The translations under genes and the position numbers were made by a program. Source: F23-B02 sp963613665 (GTDB lineage: Bacteria; Bacillota; Clostridia; Oscillospirales; Oscillospiraceae). From it: a DNA stretch of 64,000 bases. The notes under the pieces were generated by a model. The model did not search any database and had not been told where the DNA came from. It was given only the letters and a program-made list of their open reading frames with translations. The stretch is from assembly GCA_963613665.1 (NCBI GenBank), contig CAVEAL010000001.1:124001-188000 (forward strand). Reading direction: 5' to 3'. Positions 1 through 8,354 of the stretch are shown one piece after another (position 1 is the stretch's first letter; the number at the start of each line of letters is the position of its first letter).

Positions 1-1167
1 GAGAACCTCCTTCAGGAGGCTCAGAATGAGCTTGTCCTGCAGGCGCAGAGTGAAGGGAAGATCTGTGTGGCATATGTCTGCGAGAACACCCCCGAGCCGC
101 TGCTGAACCTGCCGGGCACATTCTCGGCAAGACTTCGCGCACCGCGCACAGGCTCGATGGAAATGGCGACATATTACATGACGAGCTTCCTGTGCGAATA
201 CAGCCGCGCCCTGCTTGAGCGAGCGATCGAGGGCGGCTTCAACTTCGCCGACTGCATCATCACACCCGACGGCTGCACGATGATGAACAGAGCCGTTGAG
301 AATATGGAGCTTCTCAAGGCCATCGGCAAGGACAAGGAAAAGTTTTTCTACGAGTATATGGAGATCCCCATGAAGGCCGACGACAACGGCCTTGCGCTCT
401 ACACGCTCCAGTGCAGAAACCACATACTCACGCCTCTGCATGAAAATTACGGCATCGACGTCTCCGATGAGGCGATCCGCAAGGCAGTTGCAGAGCACAA
501 CCGCGTGTGCGAGCTCATCCGCGCAATCGGCGAGTTCAGAAAGGGAGATAAGCCCCGCATCACGGGCTACGAGTTCCACGTCATCACGCTGGCTACATAT
601 GTCGCGCCCAAGTATCTTATCATCGACAAGCTCGAGGAGACGCTCGAAGAGCTCAAGACCCGCGAGCCCGAGGATAAGGAATACCGCGCAAGACTTCTCG
701 TTGTCGGCTCCGAGGTCGATGATATCGACTTTATAAAGCTCATCGAGAGCACCGGCGCGTATGTCTGCGCCGACCGCTTCTGCTACGGCTCACTGCCCGG
801 CAGAAACCCCATCGAGCTTACCGACGACGAGGACGCGCTCACGCAGATCTGCCGCCAGTACATGTACCGCGGCCAGTGCCCGAGATACATGAACACCGCG
901 AAGATGAACGGACGCCGCGAGTACGTCAACGAGCTTGCCAAGGAGTACGCCGCCGACGGCATCATATACGAGCAGATAAAGTTCTGCGACCCCTGGGCTT
1001 ACGAGCGCATGATGGGTTCGCATATCCTGCACGACGACTACGGCTACCCTGTGCTCTCGGTTGACCGCCCGTACAACATCTCGTCCTCCGGCCAGATGCG
1101 CACCCGCGTTCAGGCCTTCGTCGAGAGCGTTGAGATCAAGAAGATTCAGGGAGGGGAAAACAAATGA
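1..1167 (+). CDS. 2-hydroxyacyl-CoA dehydratase family subunit, 5'-truncated by the window edge
   Basis: The frame is open from base 1, so the GTG at 67 is internal and the true start lies to the left. The visible 388 residues match the HgdB/FldB/BcrB-type subunits of 2-hydroxyacyl-CoA dehydratases, cytoplasmic [4Fe-4S] enzymes that dehydrate (R)-2-hydroxyacyl-CoA by a ketyl-radical mechanism. Cysteine-containing segments DCIITPDGC, VCADRFCYGS and IKFCDPW are of the kind that carry the cluster. The C-terminal stretch VLSVDRPYNISSSGQMRTRV is typical of the family's end. The stop overlaps the next dehydratase gene by 4 bases, so the pair is translationally coupled. The substrate cannot be read from sequence, and the ATP-dependent activator (HgdC type) is not in the window. 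Confidence 0.85.
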   Translation, partial: ENLLQEAQNELVLQAQSEGKICVAYVCENTPEPLLNLPGTFSARLRAPRTGSMEMATYYMTSFLCEYSRALLERAIEGGFNFADCIITPDGCTMMNRAVENMELLKAIGKDKEKFFYEYMEIPMKADDNGLALYTLQCRNHILTPLHENYGIDVSDEAIRKAVAEHNRVCELIRAIGEFRKGDKPRITGYEFHVITLATYVAPKYLIIDKLEETLEELKTREPEDKEYRARLLVVGSEVDDIDFIKLIESTGAYVCADRFCYGSLPGRNPIELTDDEDALTQICRQYMYRGQCPRYMNTAKMNGRREYVNELAKEYAADGIIYEQIKFCDPWAYERMMGSHILHDDYGYPVLSVDRPYNISSSGQMRTRVQAFVESVEIKKIQGGENK

Positions 1168-2735
1168 GCAACAAGAGAATAGGCTGCAAGGACTTCGGCA
1201 AGGTCTATCTTGAGGGCAAGCGCTACAGAAGCCGCCGCGAGTGGCGCGGCGTTGTCGATACGCTTTACGATTACTCCAGATGGCTCTACAACTGGGTCAA
1301 CATGTTCAGGATCGTCCTCGCAAAGCCACGCAATATAAAGGCTATGTTCCGCTACCGCTGGATGTCCAGCTACCTGGCCGTACCCATGATGATCGACCGC
1401 CACACCCAGGGCCTGCGCGGCGAGCATCTGCGCATCTGCCATGCCGAGCAGGACGTCATCGTAGAGGACGTCGCAAAGCTGCTTGACAAGCTCTTCCGCG
1501 GCGACCGCCGTATCGGAAACGACAAGAAGTTTTCCGATAAGGTCGTGCTCATCGACGAAAACGAGATGCAGTCCGTCATGATGGGCTTTCCGACCGTCGT
1601 TCCCCTCAGCCGCGAGATCGCCTCGACCTATATCCCCGTGCTGCTCGACCAGCGCGCGGCCATACATTACATCGACGTTGCCCAGCAGTACGGTCTGGCG
1701 GGCGACGTGTGCCCGATGCCCGAGGCGGAGGCCGGCGTCTCCATCGACGACGACGCGCCCATCCTCGGCTGCTGCGCGGTGCAGTGCAACACCACCTGCG
1801 ACGGCTCGCTGCTCAGCAACGGCGTTATCTCGAAGCGCATGGAGCTCGAGGACGGTATCCCCGTGTTCCAGCTCGCCGCTCCGCTGCGTCACATGAACGA
1901 GGACGTTCAGGAGTACGCCGCGCAGGAGGTGCGCAACGCCATAGCCTTCATCGAGGAGCACACCGGCGAGAAGTGGGACTGGGATTACTATTTCGAGTGC
2001 GCAAAGCGCGTAAACTACGCGACCAAGTGCCGCCTCGAGTGGCTCGAGATGAGCAAGTCACCCTATCCGCAGGTTTTCGGCTCGAACCTCGCGCTTTACA
2101 CCGAAACAAACTACATGGCCATCAGCGGCAGACTTCCCATATTTGAGAAGACCGACCGCAAGATCATGAAGCTTGCCGAGAAGGCGTACAAGAAAAAGGC
2201 CATGGCCGCAAACGAGTACCGCCACAGAGCCATCGTATGGGGCGTGCAGTCGCACTACTACATGGATATGCTCGTGTGGATGCTCAACTGCTGGGGCATC
2301 GTACCTCTGACCGACATGCTGTCGATGGACAACACCAAGATGATCGCCGAGGAGGACACCCCCGAGAACCGCGAGCAGGCAATGTACGACATAGCCATGC
2401 TCACCGAAAAGATGATCATGCGCAACCGTACCCACGGCGGCTACAAGGTCCTGCTCGACGACCTCTGGGAGTTTGTCGAGGAGTTCAACGCCGATATGGT
2501 CATACTCTGGGAGCATATGAGCTGCAAAGCGCTCGACGGTATGCACGGCATGTTCGAGGAGCGCGCACGCGAGCTGGGCATCCATCTCGTCTGGGTCTCC
2601 CACGATCTGTTCGACCCGCGCGTCGTATCCCGTCAGGGCGTGCGTGACCAGATAAACACCTACATGCGCACCGTCATGGGCGAGGAGCCCGTTGACCCGA
2701 CGCTCGAAGTCCTCCCCGACGAGGAATCGTGGTAA
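1164..2735 (+). CDS. 2-hydroxyacyl-CoA dehydratase family second subunit
   Basis: This 523-residue partner of the preceding subunit starts at an ATG that overlaps the upstream stop (ATGA) behind a purine-rich AGGGAGGGG. Family signs are the cysteine-rich central part GCCAVQCNTTCDG (about residues 200-212) and the C-terminal WEHMSCKALDGMHGM followed by a Rossmann-like end. It is longer than a typical HgdA/HgdB subunit (about 380-480), with a charged N-terminal extension of roughly 100 residues. Together the two genes would make the heterodimer. Whether it acts on hydroxyglutaryl-, lactoyl-, hydroxyisocaproyl- or aryllactyl-CoA is unknown; no CoA-transferase or acyl-CoA dehydrogenase is visible here. 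Confidence 0.82.
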   Translation: MSNKRIGCKDFGKVYLEGKRYRSRREWRGVVDTLYDYSRWLYNWVNMFRIVLAKPRNIKAMFRYRWMSSYLAVPMMIDRHTQGLRGEHLRICHAEQDVIVEDVAKLLDKLFRGDRRIGNDKKFSDKVVLIDENEMQSVMMGFPTVVPLSREIASTYIPVLLDQRAAIHYIDVAQQYGLAGDVCPMPEAEAGVSIDDDAPILGCCAVQCNTTCDGSLLSNGVISKRMELEDGIPVFQLAAPLRHMNEDVQEYAAQEVRNAIAFIEEHTGEKWDWDYYFECAKRVNYATKCRLEWLEMSKSPYPQVFGSNLALYTETNYMAISGRLPIFEKTDRKIMKLAEKAYKKKAMAANEYRHRAIVWGVQSHYYMDMLVWMLNCWGIVPLTDMLSMDNTKMIAEEDTPENREQAMYDIAMLTEKMIMRNRTHGGYKVLLDDLWEFVEEFNADMVILWEHMSCKALDGMHGMFEERARELGIHLVWVSHDLFDPRVVSRQGVRDQINTYMRTVMGEEPVDPTLEVLPDEESW

Positions 2736-2754
2736 TCGAAAGGAGATAAGGAAA

Positions 2755-2922
2755 ATGTCCAAGCTTTGCACCGTAGCCAAAAAGCTGTCGCTTGCCGGCA
2801 CCGCGTTCTTCGTTGTGACCTTCGCCGCTTATTACTTCAATCTCGACATGAAGCTCACTGCGGCAATGGAGCCCGTGCTCAACTACTTCTACGACAGAGT
2901 AGACCGCGACCAGCACCTGTAA
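2755..2922 (+). CDS. 55-residue single-span membrane protein of unknown function
   Basis: The start is chosen from a strong ribosome binding site (AAAGGAGATAAGGAAA) and the ATG at 2755; the longer open frame from 2692 runs through the end of the dehydratase gene. The protein has a basic N-terminus, one hydrophobic segment (LAGTAFFVVTFAAYYF, about residues 13-28) and a charged C-terminus. It begins 19 bases after the dehydratase stop and is followed directly by a terminator, so it is the last gene of that operon. I do not recognise a family. A membrane anchor or accessory for the dehydratase is only an inference from position. Confidence 0.7.
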   Translation: MSKLCTVAKKLSLAGTAFFVVTFAAYYFNLDMKLTAAMEPVLNYFYDRVDRDQHL

Positions 2923-2936
2923 TATAAAATTGTCAG

Positions 2937-2968
2937 GACCGCCCGATGTAAAAACCGGGCGGTCTTTT
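2937..2968 (+). terminator. Rho-independent terminator of the dehydratase operon
   Basis: A 9-base-pair GC-rich stem (GACCGCCCG / CGGGCGGTC) with a 10-base loop is followed by TTTT. It lies 14 bases after the stop of the small membrane protein. Confidence 0.9.
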
Positions 2969-3031
2969 GCGTTGAAAAAAGCAAAACATCATGATATCAT
3001 AACAGTTAAATATAAAAACGGAGGTACGGTC

Positions 3032-3661
3032 ATGGAAAAGCAACTGAAGGTTCTCATGCTCAACGGCTCGCCGCATGCTGACGGCAACACGTCCGCTGCG
3101 CTGCGCGAGATGGAGGATGTGTTCGCGGCCGAGGGCATCGGGACCGAGACCGTGCAGATAGGCTCCGAGCCCCTGCGCGGCTGCATCGCCTGCGGGTACT
3201 GCGGGAAAAACGACAGATGCGTGTTTGACGACGCGGTCAATGCCATCGCACCGAAGTTCGAGACCGCCGACGGACTCGTCGTTGCGAGCCCCGTGTATTT
3301 TGCAAGCGCCAATGCGACGCTCGTCGCCTGCCTGGACAGGCTGTTTTACAGCACTGGCTTTGACAAGACTATGAAGGTCGGTGCAAGCGTTGTGTGCGCC
3401 CGCCGCGGCGGCTGCTCGGCGAGCTTTGACGAGCTGAACAAATACTTCACCATATCCGGCATGCCCATTGCCTCGAGCCAATATTGGAACAGCATCCACG
3501 GCAGAGCAAAGGGCGAGGCCGAGCTCGACGCCGAGGGCAGGCAGACCATGCGCACCCTCGCGCGGAACATGACCTTCCTCATGAAAAGCATCGCGCTCGG
3601 CAGGGAGACCTTCGGCCTGCCCGAAAAGGAACCGCGCATCGCAACGAATTTCATCAGATGA
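3032..3661 (+). CDS. NADPH-dependent FMN reductase / iron-sulfur-flavoprotein-like
   Basis: The ATG at 3032 is preceded by ACGGAGGTACGGTC. The 209-residue product has a flavodoxin-like fold: N-terminal KVLMLNGSPHADGNT binds the FMN phosphate, and ASPVYFASANATL is the second flavin loop. Between them GCIACGYCGKNDRC gives a compact cysteine cluster (C-x2-C-x2-C-x5-C), as in archaeal and clostridial iron-sulfur flavoproteins that hold a [4Fe-4S] cluster beside FMN. It probably moves electrons between ferredoxin-like donors and small acceptors in the cytoplasm. It overlaps the next gene by 4 bases (ATGA). The physiological acceptor is not evident. Confidence 0.85.
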   Translation: MEKQLKVLMLNGSPHADGNTSAALREMEDVFAAEGIGTETVQIGSEPLRGCIACGYCGKNDRCVFDDAVNAIAPKFETADGLVVASPVYFASANATLVACLDRLFYSTGFDKTMKVGASVVCARRGGCSASFDELNKYFTISGMPIASSQYWNSIHGRAKGEAELDAEGRQTMRTLARNMTFLMKSIALGRETFGLPEKEPRIATNFIR

Positions 3662-4971
3662 CAAACGACAGACTCACCGAAAAGCTGATATCCGCGCTCG
3701 GGACGGCGGTGCTGGCGGCGGTGTTTGCCGCATGGTGCGCCGGGAGCAATTATTCTGCCGCGGGCTATGCAGCGGCGATACTCAGTGCGGGGCTGATGCT
3801 CACGCTCTGCCTGCGTTTCGTGCCCTCGTGGTGCGCATTCTGGCGAAAAAGCGGGCCCGAGACACTCGAAACGGCCGACGGGAGAGTGTGCGCAGAAATA
3901 TTCACGCTCATGCTCATATGGGATGCCGGCATCCTCGTCCTCGGCTACGCGCTGCGCAGAATTTTCGGCTATGACGGGTCGGCGGGCGAATACATAAGCT
4001 TCTGGCTGTGCACCGACAGTCAGCATTACATGGATATAGCGCGCGACTGGTACCTGTCCGAGGGATCAATAGACAGGCTCGTGCAGCTCGTGTTCCTGCC
4101 GGGCTATCCCGTCGCCGTGCGGCTTTTTTCGTACCTGACAGGCAATGAGCTCACCGCAGGACTCCTGGTCTCGGCACTGTGCTTTGCGGGAGCGGGCGTG
4201 ATGCTCTATAAGCTCCTGCGGCTTGACAGCGACGGCGATACGGCTCTGCGAGCGGTGAAGTTTTTTGCCCTGTGTCCTGCGGCGTTTTTCTTCGCTGCTC
4301 CGATGAGCGAGAGCCTGTTTGTGCTCTGCTCACTGTCCTGCCTGTACCTCATCAGGCGCGGAAAATTAATTTCCGGCAGCCTCATCGGCGCATACGCGGC
4401 ATTTACGCGCTCGCCGGGGCTTATCCTCATCGTGCCGATACTGTTCGAGCTCGTGCACAGACGCGCGAAGGCGCGGGAGTATCTGACGCTCATCATAGTG
4501 CCGCTCGGTTTTGCGGCCTACTGCCTTGTAAATTACACGGTCGCGGGCGATGCGTTCAAGTTCATGGAGTATCAGCGCGAGCACTGGTACCAGCAGCTCG
4601 GCTGGTTTTTCGGCACCGCCGCGTATCAGACGGAAAATGCCGTTTCGGCGGCGCAAAGCAGCACCGCGCTGTTCTGGGGGCTGTGGCTGCCGAACCTGCT
4701 TGCACAGTCGGCAGCGCTGTGCATTATGATATTTGCGGCAAAGCGCCTGCGCGCGTCGTACACGGCGTATTTCATCGCCTGCTTCGTCGTCACGATCGGC
4801 GCGACATGGCTTCTGAGCGCACCGAGATATCTTGCGGCGGTGTTCACGCTTCCGGCGGCGCTGGCGGCTCTGAGCCCCAAAAAATGCACGGAGCGCGTGC
4901 TGCTTGCGCTCAATGCCGCGGCCTTTGCCGCATATTTTACCGTATTTCTGCTCCGCTGGCAGGTTTGGTAA
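3658..4971 (+). CDS. Polytopic membrane mannosyltransferase-like protein (PIG-V type)
   Basis: The start is set by the ATGA overlap with the preceding gene; the open frame extends 174 bases further left but that part lies inside the upstream gene. The 437-residue protein is almost entirely hydrophobic, with about ten membrane spans. The loop after the second or third span contains CTDSQHYMDIARDWYL, which matches the acidic D-x-x-H-Y-x-x-I-A motif of PIG-V/GPI mannosyltransferase 2-like GT-C enzymes. These use polyprenyl-phosphate sugars at the outer membrane face. The acceptor is unknown. No polyprenyl-phosphate-mannose synthase gene is adjacent. Confidence 0.7.
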   Translation: MTNDRLTEKLISALGTAVLAAVFAAWCAGSNYSAAGYAAAILSAGLMLTLCLRFVPSWCAFWRKSGPETLETADGRVCAEIFTLMLIWDAGILVLGYALRRIFGYDGSAGEYISFWLCTDSQHYMDIARDWYLSEGSIDRLVQLVFLPGYPVAVRLFSYLTGNELTAGLLVSALCFAGAGVMLYKLLRLDSDGDTALRAVKFFALCPAAFFFAAPMSESLFVLCSLSCLYLIRRGKLISGSLIGAYAAFTRSPGLILIVPILFELVHRRAKAREYLTLIIVPLGFAAYCLVNYTVAGDAFKFMEYQREHWYQQLGWFFGTAAYQTENAVSAAQSSTALFWGLWLPNLLAQSAALCIMIFAAKRLRASYTAYFIACFVVTIGATWLLSAPRYLAAVFTLPAALAALSPKKCTERVLLALNAAAFAAYFTVFLLRWQVW

Positions 4972-4991
4972 AAAAATAGCGCAGATTTTTC

Positions 4992-5020
4992 TTGTATTCT
5001 TATAAAGCTTGTGTTATAGT
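4992..5020 (+). promoter_or_regulatory. Sigma-A promoter of secG
   Basis: TTGTAT and TATAGT are separated by 17 bases, about 40 bases before the secG start. Confidence 0.7.
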
Positions 5021-5060
5021 AGTTAGGCTAATACGATAAAATCGAAAGGATCGAATATAA

Positions 5061-5297
5061 ATGAACGCTCTTAAACTTATTCTTACAATCCTCCAGCTTC
5101 TGTCCGGCCTCGCAGTCACCGTCGTCGTTCTTCTCCAGAGCGGCAAGAGCGCAGGCCTGTCCGGCGCCATCGCCGGCGGCGCAGAGACCTTCCTGAGCAA
5201 GGGCAAGGCAAAGTCTCTGGACGCGAAGCTTGCAAAGGCAACGAAGTGGTTTGCAATAGTTTTCGTTATCCTCACGCTCGTTCTGAACCTCATCTGA
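5061..5297 (+). CDS. secG: Preprotein translocase subunit SecG
   Basis: The 78-residue product has two hydrophobic spans (about residues 4-25 and 57-77) joined by a glycine-rich cytoplasmic loop, VVVLLQSGKSAGLSGAIAGG, which is the SecG hallmark. SecG is the small third subunit of the SecYEG protein-conducting channel in the cytoplasmic membrane. It is monocistronic, with its own promoter and a hairpin terminator. The expected downstream neighbour in many clostridia, rnr/smpB, is absent. Confidence 0.93.
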   Translation: MNALKLILTILQLLSGLAVTVVVLLQSGKSAGLSGAIAGGAETFLSKGKAKSLDAKLAKATKWFAIVFVILTLVLNLI

Positions 5298-5320
5298 TAA
5301 CAGTACCAGATCAAAAAAGC

Positions 5321-5350
5321 ATGGCGCGGTCATTTTGGCTGCGCCATTTT
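5321..5350 (+). terminator. Terminator after secG
   Basis: A 7-base-pair stem ATGGCGC / GCGCCAT with a 13-base loop runs into TTTT, 24 bases after the secG stop. Confidence 0.75.
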
Positions 5351-5365
5351 GCTCGTTATGAAGCT

Positions 5366-6064
5366 ATGGAAAGAAAAGTCGAGATAAAAGAGATACTGCG
5401 CGGGATAAAAGCCGCGTTTCCGTCCACGGTGCCGATATTTTTCGGCTGGATATTCGTTGCGCTGACCTACGGCATCCTGATGGAGGAGGCCGGCTACGGG
5501 CCGCTGTGGACGCTGCTGTTTTCGCTCATATGCGTTTGCGGCGGGATGCAGATAGTGGCGGTGCCGATGATGGCGGCGGGCTTTGACCCGGTGCAGATGT
5601 TCATCATGAGCTATTTCGTCAATTTCCGGCACACCTTTTACGGGCTCGCGCTGCTTGAAAAATATAAGGATACGCAGCCGTTCAAGCCCTTTCTCATATA
5701 TGCGCTGGCAGACGAAATGTTTTCCGTGGCCGTATCGACGGACGCGCCCGAGGGTATGGAGTGCCGTTATTTCTATTTTGGCCAGACACTGCTGCTGTGG
5801 ATTTACTGGGCAGGACTTACTGCCGCCGGCGGGCTGCTCGGGAGACTCATCACCTTTGATACGACGGGACTTGACTTTGCGCTCAACGCGCTGTTTGTCG
5901 TGTTTTTCCTCCAGCAGTGGAAGGATAAGAGCAAGCGCCCGGCCTGCATTATCGGCGTTGCGGTGACGCTCGTTTCTCGCATCGTCTTCGGCCCGACGGT
6001 GTTTCTCATCCCGGCGCTCATCGCCATGCTGATAATTTTCTGGCTGGGGAGGGACAGACTGTGA
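5366..6064 (+). CDS. azlC: AzlC family branched-chain amino acid exporter subunit
   Basis: I place the start at the ATG at 5366 (MERKVEIKEILRGIKAAFPS), because in-frame upstream codons lie in the secG terminator. The 232-residue protein has five or six membrane spans and the AzlC signature region beginning AAFPSTVPIFFGWIFVALTYG. AzlC is the large subunit of a two-component exporter for branched-chain amino acids and their analogues. It overlaps azlD by 4 bases (GTGA). No strong ribosome binding site precedes the start, which may reflect read-through from the secG transcript or a weakly expressed gene. Confidence 0.88.
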   Translation: MERKVEIKEILRGIKAAFPSTVPIFFGWIFVALTYGILMEEAGYGPLWTLLFSLICVCGGMQIVAVPMMAAGFDPVQMFIMSYFVNFRHTFYGLALLEKYKDTQPFKPFLIYALADEMFSVAVSTDAPEGMECRYFYFGQTLLLWIYWAGLTAAGGLLGRLITFDTTGLDFALNALFVVFFLQQWKDKSKRPACIIGVAVTLVSRIVFGPTVFLIPALIAMLIIFWLGRDRL

Positions 6065-6393
6065 AGCTGAGTGTTATCCAGACTATAATCATCCTCATCG
6101 CCATATCGGCCGGCACGCAGATATCGCGCTGGCTGCCGTTTCTGGCCTTTTCCGGGAAAAAGGAAACCCCGCAGTTTGTCAAATATCTCGGCCGCGTGCT
6201 GCCGCCCGCGCTTATGGGGCTGCTGGCGGTCTACTGCTTTAAAAATACGCCCGTTTTCACGGGCTCGCACGGCGTTCCCGAGCTAATAGCGACGATCTTT
6301 GTCGTTCTGAGCTACGAATGGAAGGAGAACCTGCTGCTTTCCGTCGGCGGCGGAACGGTCATATATATGCTGCTCGTGCAGTTCGTTTTTTGA
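6061..6393 (+). CDS. azlD: AzlD family branched-chain amino acid exporter subunit
   Basis: The gene starts with GTG in a 4-base overlap with azlC and encodes 110 residues with four hydrophobic segments. TQISRWLPFLAF and LGRVLPPALMGLLAVYC are characteristic of AzlD. It is the small partner needed with AzlC for export of branched-chain amino acids. A strong terminator follows at once, so azlCD is a two-gene unit. Confidence 0.88.
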   Translation: MKLSVIQTIIILIAISAGTQISRWLPFLAFSGKKETPQFVKYLGRVLPPALMGLLAVYCFKNTPVFTGSHGVPELIATIFVVLSYEWKENLLLSVGGGTVIYMLLVQFVF

Positions 6394-6408
6394 AAGTTTA
6401 CAAATTTG

Positions 6409-6442
6409 ACAGACCGCCGGGGCCGATCGGCGGTCTGTTTTC
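6409..6442 (+). terminator. Terminator after azlD
   Basis: Stem ACAGACCGCC / GGCGGTCTGT is perfect over 10 base pairs and is followed by TTTTC. Confidence 0.92.
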
Positions 6443-6471
6443 TTGCAAATACGGACACAAACTGGTATAAT
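6443..6471 (+). promoter_or_regulatory. Sigma-A promoter of glmS
   Basis: TTGCAA, a 17-base spacer and a perfect TATAAT begin directly after the azlD terminator. No glmS ribozyme core is recognisable in the roughly 40-base leader. Confidence 0.85.
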
Positions 6472-6515
6472 GCAGTTTAATATATGAAATATATATCCGA
6501 AAGGAAACTTTGCTT

Positions 6516-8354
6516 ATGTGCGGAATAGTTGGCTTTGTAGGAAGCGAGCAGGCAGCTCCCATACTGCTTGACGGACTGGAAAGACTGGAGTACCGCGGCT
6601 ACGACTCGGCAGGCATCGCGGTGCTGTCACCGGAAAAGAGGCTTCAGCTCAAAAAATCAAAGGGCCGCCTTCAGGTCCTGCGGGATATGATACAGGGCGG
6701 CAAGAGCATCGACGGCTGCATCGGTATCGGGCACACGCGCTGGGCAACGCACGGCGAACCCAACGATATAAACGCCCATCCCCATCTGAGCGGCGACGGC
6801 AAGATAGCGCTCGTTCACAACGGCATAATCGAAAACTATGTCGAGCTGCGCGATTTTCTCATTTCTCAGGGCTACACCTTTGTGTCCGAGACCGATACCG
6901 AGGTGGCAACGCAGCTTGTCGCGTTTTATTACGCCGAGTGCGGCAACGCGCTCGAAGCCGTGTTCCGCGTGCTGCGCCGCATAGAGGGCGCATATGCGCT
7001 GGGCATACTGTGCGTTGACGAGCCCGAGCACTTCATCGCCGCGCGCAAGGACGCGCCGCTGCTCATCGGCTACGGCGAGGGCAGCAACTACATAGCAAGC
7101 GACGTGACGGCCATAATAAAGCACACGCGCGACGTCTCGTACATGGAGGACGGCGAGGTCGCCGTTGTCTCCGCGGACAAGGTGCAGTTTTATAACGCCA
7201 TGGAGCAGCCCATCGAAAAGGAGCATCACACGATAGACTGGGATGTTTCAGCGGCCGAAAAGGGCGGCTATGCCCACTTCATGCTCAAGGAGATCATGGA
7301 GCAGCCCGAGGCTATCCGCAAAACGGCGTTCAGCCGTATCCGCGATAACCGCATTGTCTTTGACGATCTCAAATTTACCGCCGAGCAGATAAAGGATGTC
7401 AGCCGCATATTCATAATCGCCTGCGGTTCGTCATATCATGTCGGTGTGGTAGGCAAATATAATCTCGAGCGGCTGATGCGCAAGCCGGTGGAGGTCTGCC
7501 TCGCTTCGGAATTCCGCTACTGCGACCCGCTTGTCGATGAAAAGACCCTCGTTATCGTCATCAGCCAGTCGGGCGAAACTCTCGATACGATGGCTGCCCT
7601 GCGCGAGGCAAAGGCGCGTGGTGCGCACATACTCTCGATAGTGAACGTTGTCGGAAGCTCCATAGCCAGAGAGTCCGACGATGTGCTCTACACCTGGGCA
7701 GGCCCCGAGATCGCCGTTGCGACCACCAAGGCGTACAGCACGCAGCTCGTGCTGCTTGATATGCTGGGGCTTTACTTTGCCGACGCTCTTGGCACGGTCA
7801 GCCGCAGTCAGTACGACGAGATAATCGAGGAGATACTGCGCCTGCCGGGCAAGATGGAGCAGATGCTCGAGAACATCGAGGACATAAAGCACTTCGCATC
7901 CAATTACTTTAACCACAGCTCAGTGTTTTTCATCGGCCGCAACCTTGACTATGCCATGGGACTCGAAGGCTCGCTGAAGCTCAAGGAGATATCCTACATC
8001 CACTCCGAGGCCTACGCGTCGGGCGAGCTCAAGCATGGAACGATCTCGCTTATCGAGGACGGAACGCTCGTCATTGCCCTCGGCACATACGAGCCGCTGT
8101 TTGACAAGGCGATGAGCAACGTCGTCGAGGTCCAGGCGCGCGGCGCGGATGTCCTTGCGCTCACGACCGAGAAGAATGTCTCCGAGATGAAAAAGACCGT
8201 GGAGAACGTCATAGCCGTTCCCGAGACACACACGATACTTCAGCCTTCTCTGGGCGTTGTGCCGCTCCAGCTTTTTGCGTACTATGTTGCGCTGCTGCGC
8301 GGCTGCGATATCGATAAGCCCAGAAATCTTGCAAAGTCGGTGACTGTCGAATAA
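6516..8354 (+). CDS. glmS: Glutamine--fructose-6-phosphate aminotransferase (isomerizing)
   Basis: The ATG at 6516 is chosen over the TTG two codons earlier because the catalytic cysteine must follow the initiator methionine: the product begins MCGIVGFVGSEQ. Residues 1-220 are the class II glutaminase domain, with HTRWATHGEPNDINAHPH. Two SIS sugar-isomerase domains follow, with IACGSSYHVG and SQSGETLDT in the first. The end NLAKSVTVE is the conserved C-terminal tail. At 612 residues it is full length. It makes glucosamine-6-phosphate, the entry point to peptidoglycan precursors. murT begins on the base after its stop, which suggests co-transcription of two wall genes. Confidence 0.97.
   Translation: MCGIVGFVGSEQAAPILLDGLERLEYRGYDSAGIAVLSPEKRLQLKKSKGRLQVLRDMIQGGKSIDGCIGIGHTRWATHGEPNDINAHPHLSGDGKIALVHNGIIENYVELRDFLISQGYTFVSETDTEVATQLVAFYYAECGNALEAVFRVLRRIEGAYALGILCVDEPEHFIAARKDAPLLIGYGEGSNYIASDVTAIIKHTRDVSYMEDGEVAVVSADKVQFYNAMEQPIEKEHHTIDWDVSAAEKGGYAHFMLKEIMEQPEAIRKTAFSRIRDNRIVFDDLKFTAEQIKDVSRIFIIACGSSYHVGVVGKYNLERLMRKPVEVCLASEFRYCDPLVDEKTLVIVISQSGETLDTMAALREAKARGAHILSIVNVVGSSIARESDDVLYTWAGPEIAVATTKAYSTQLVLLDMLGLYFADALGTVSRSQYDEIIEEILRLPGKMEQMLENIEDIKHFASNYFNHSSVFFIGRNLDYAMGLEGSLKLKEISYIHSEAYASGELKHGTISLIEDGTLVIALGTYEPLFDKAMSNVVEVQARGADVLALTTEKNVSEMKKTVENVIAVPETHTILQPSLGVVPLQLFAYYVALLRGCDIDKPRNLAKSVTVE

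Noticed and set aside
6472..6515. glmS ribozyme
   Set aside because: The leader is only about 40 bases, too short for the ribozyme core, and none of its conserved sequence is present.
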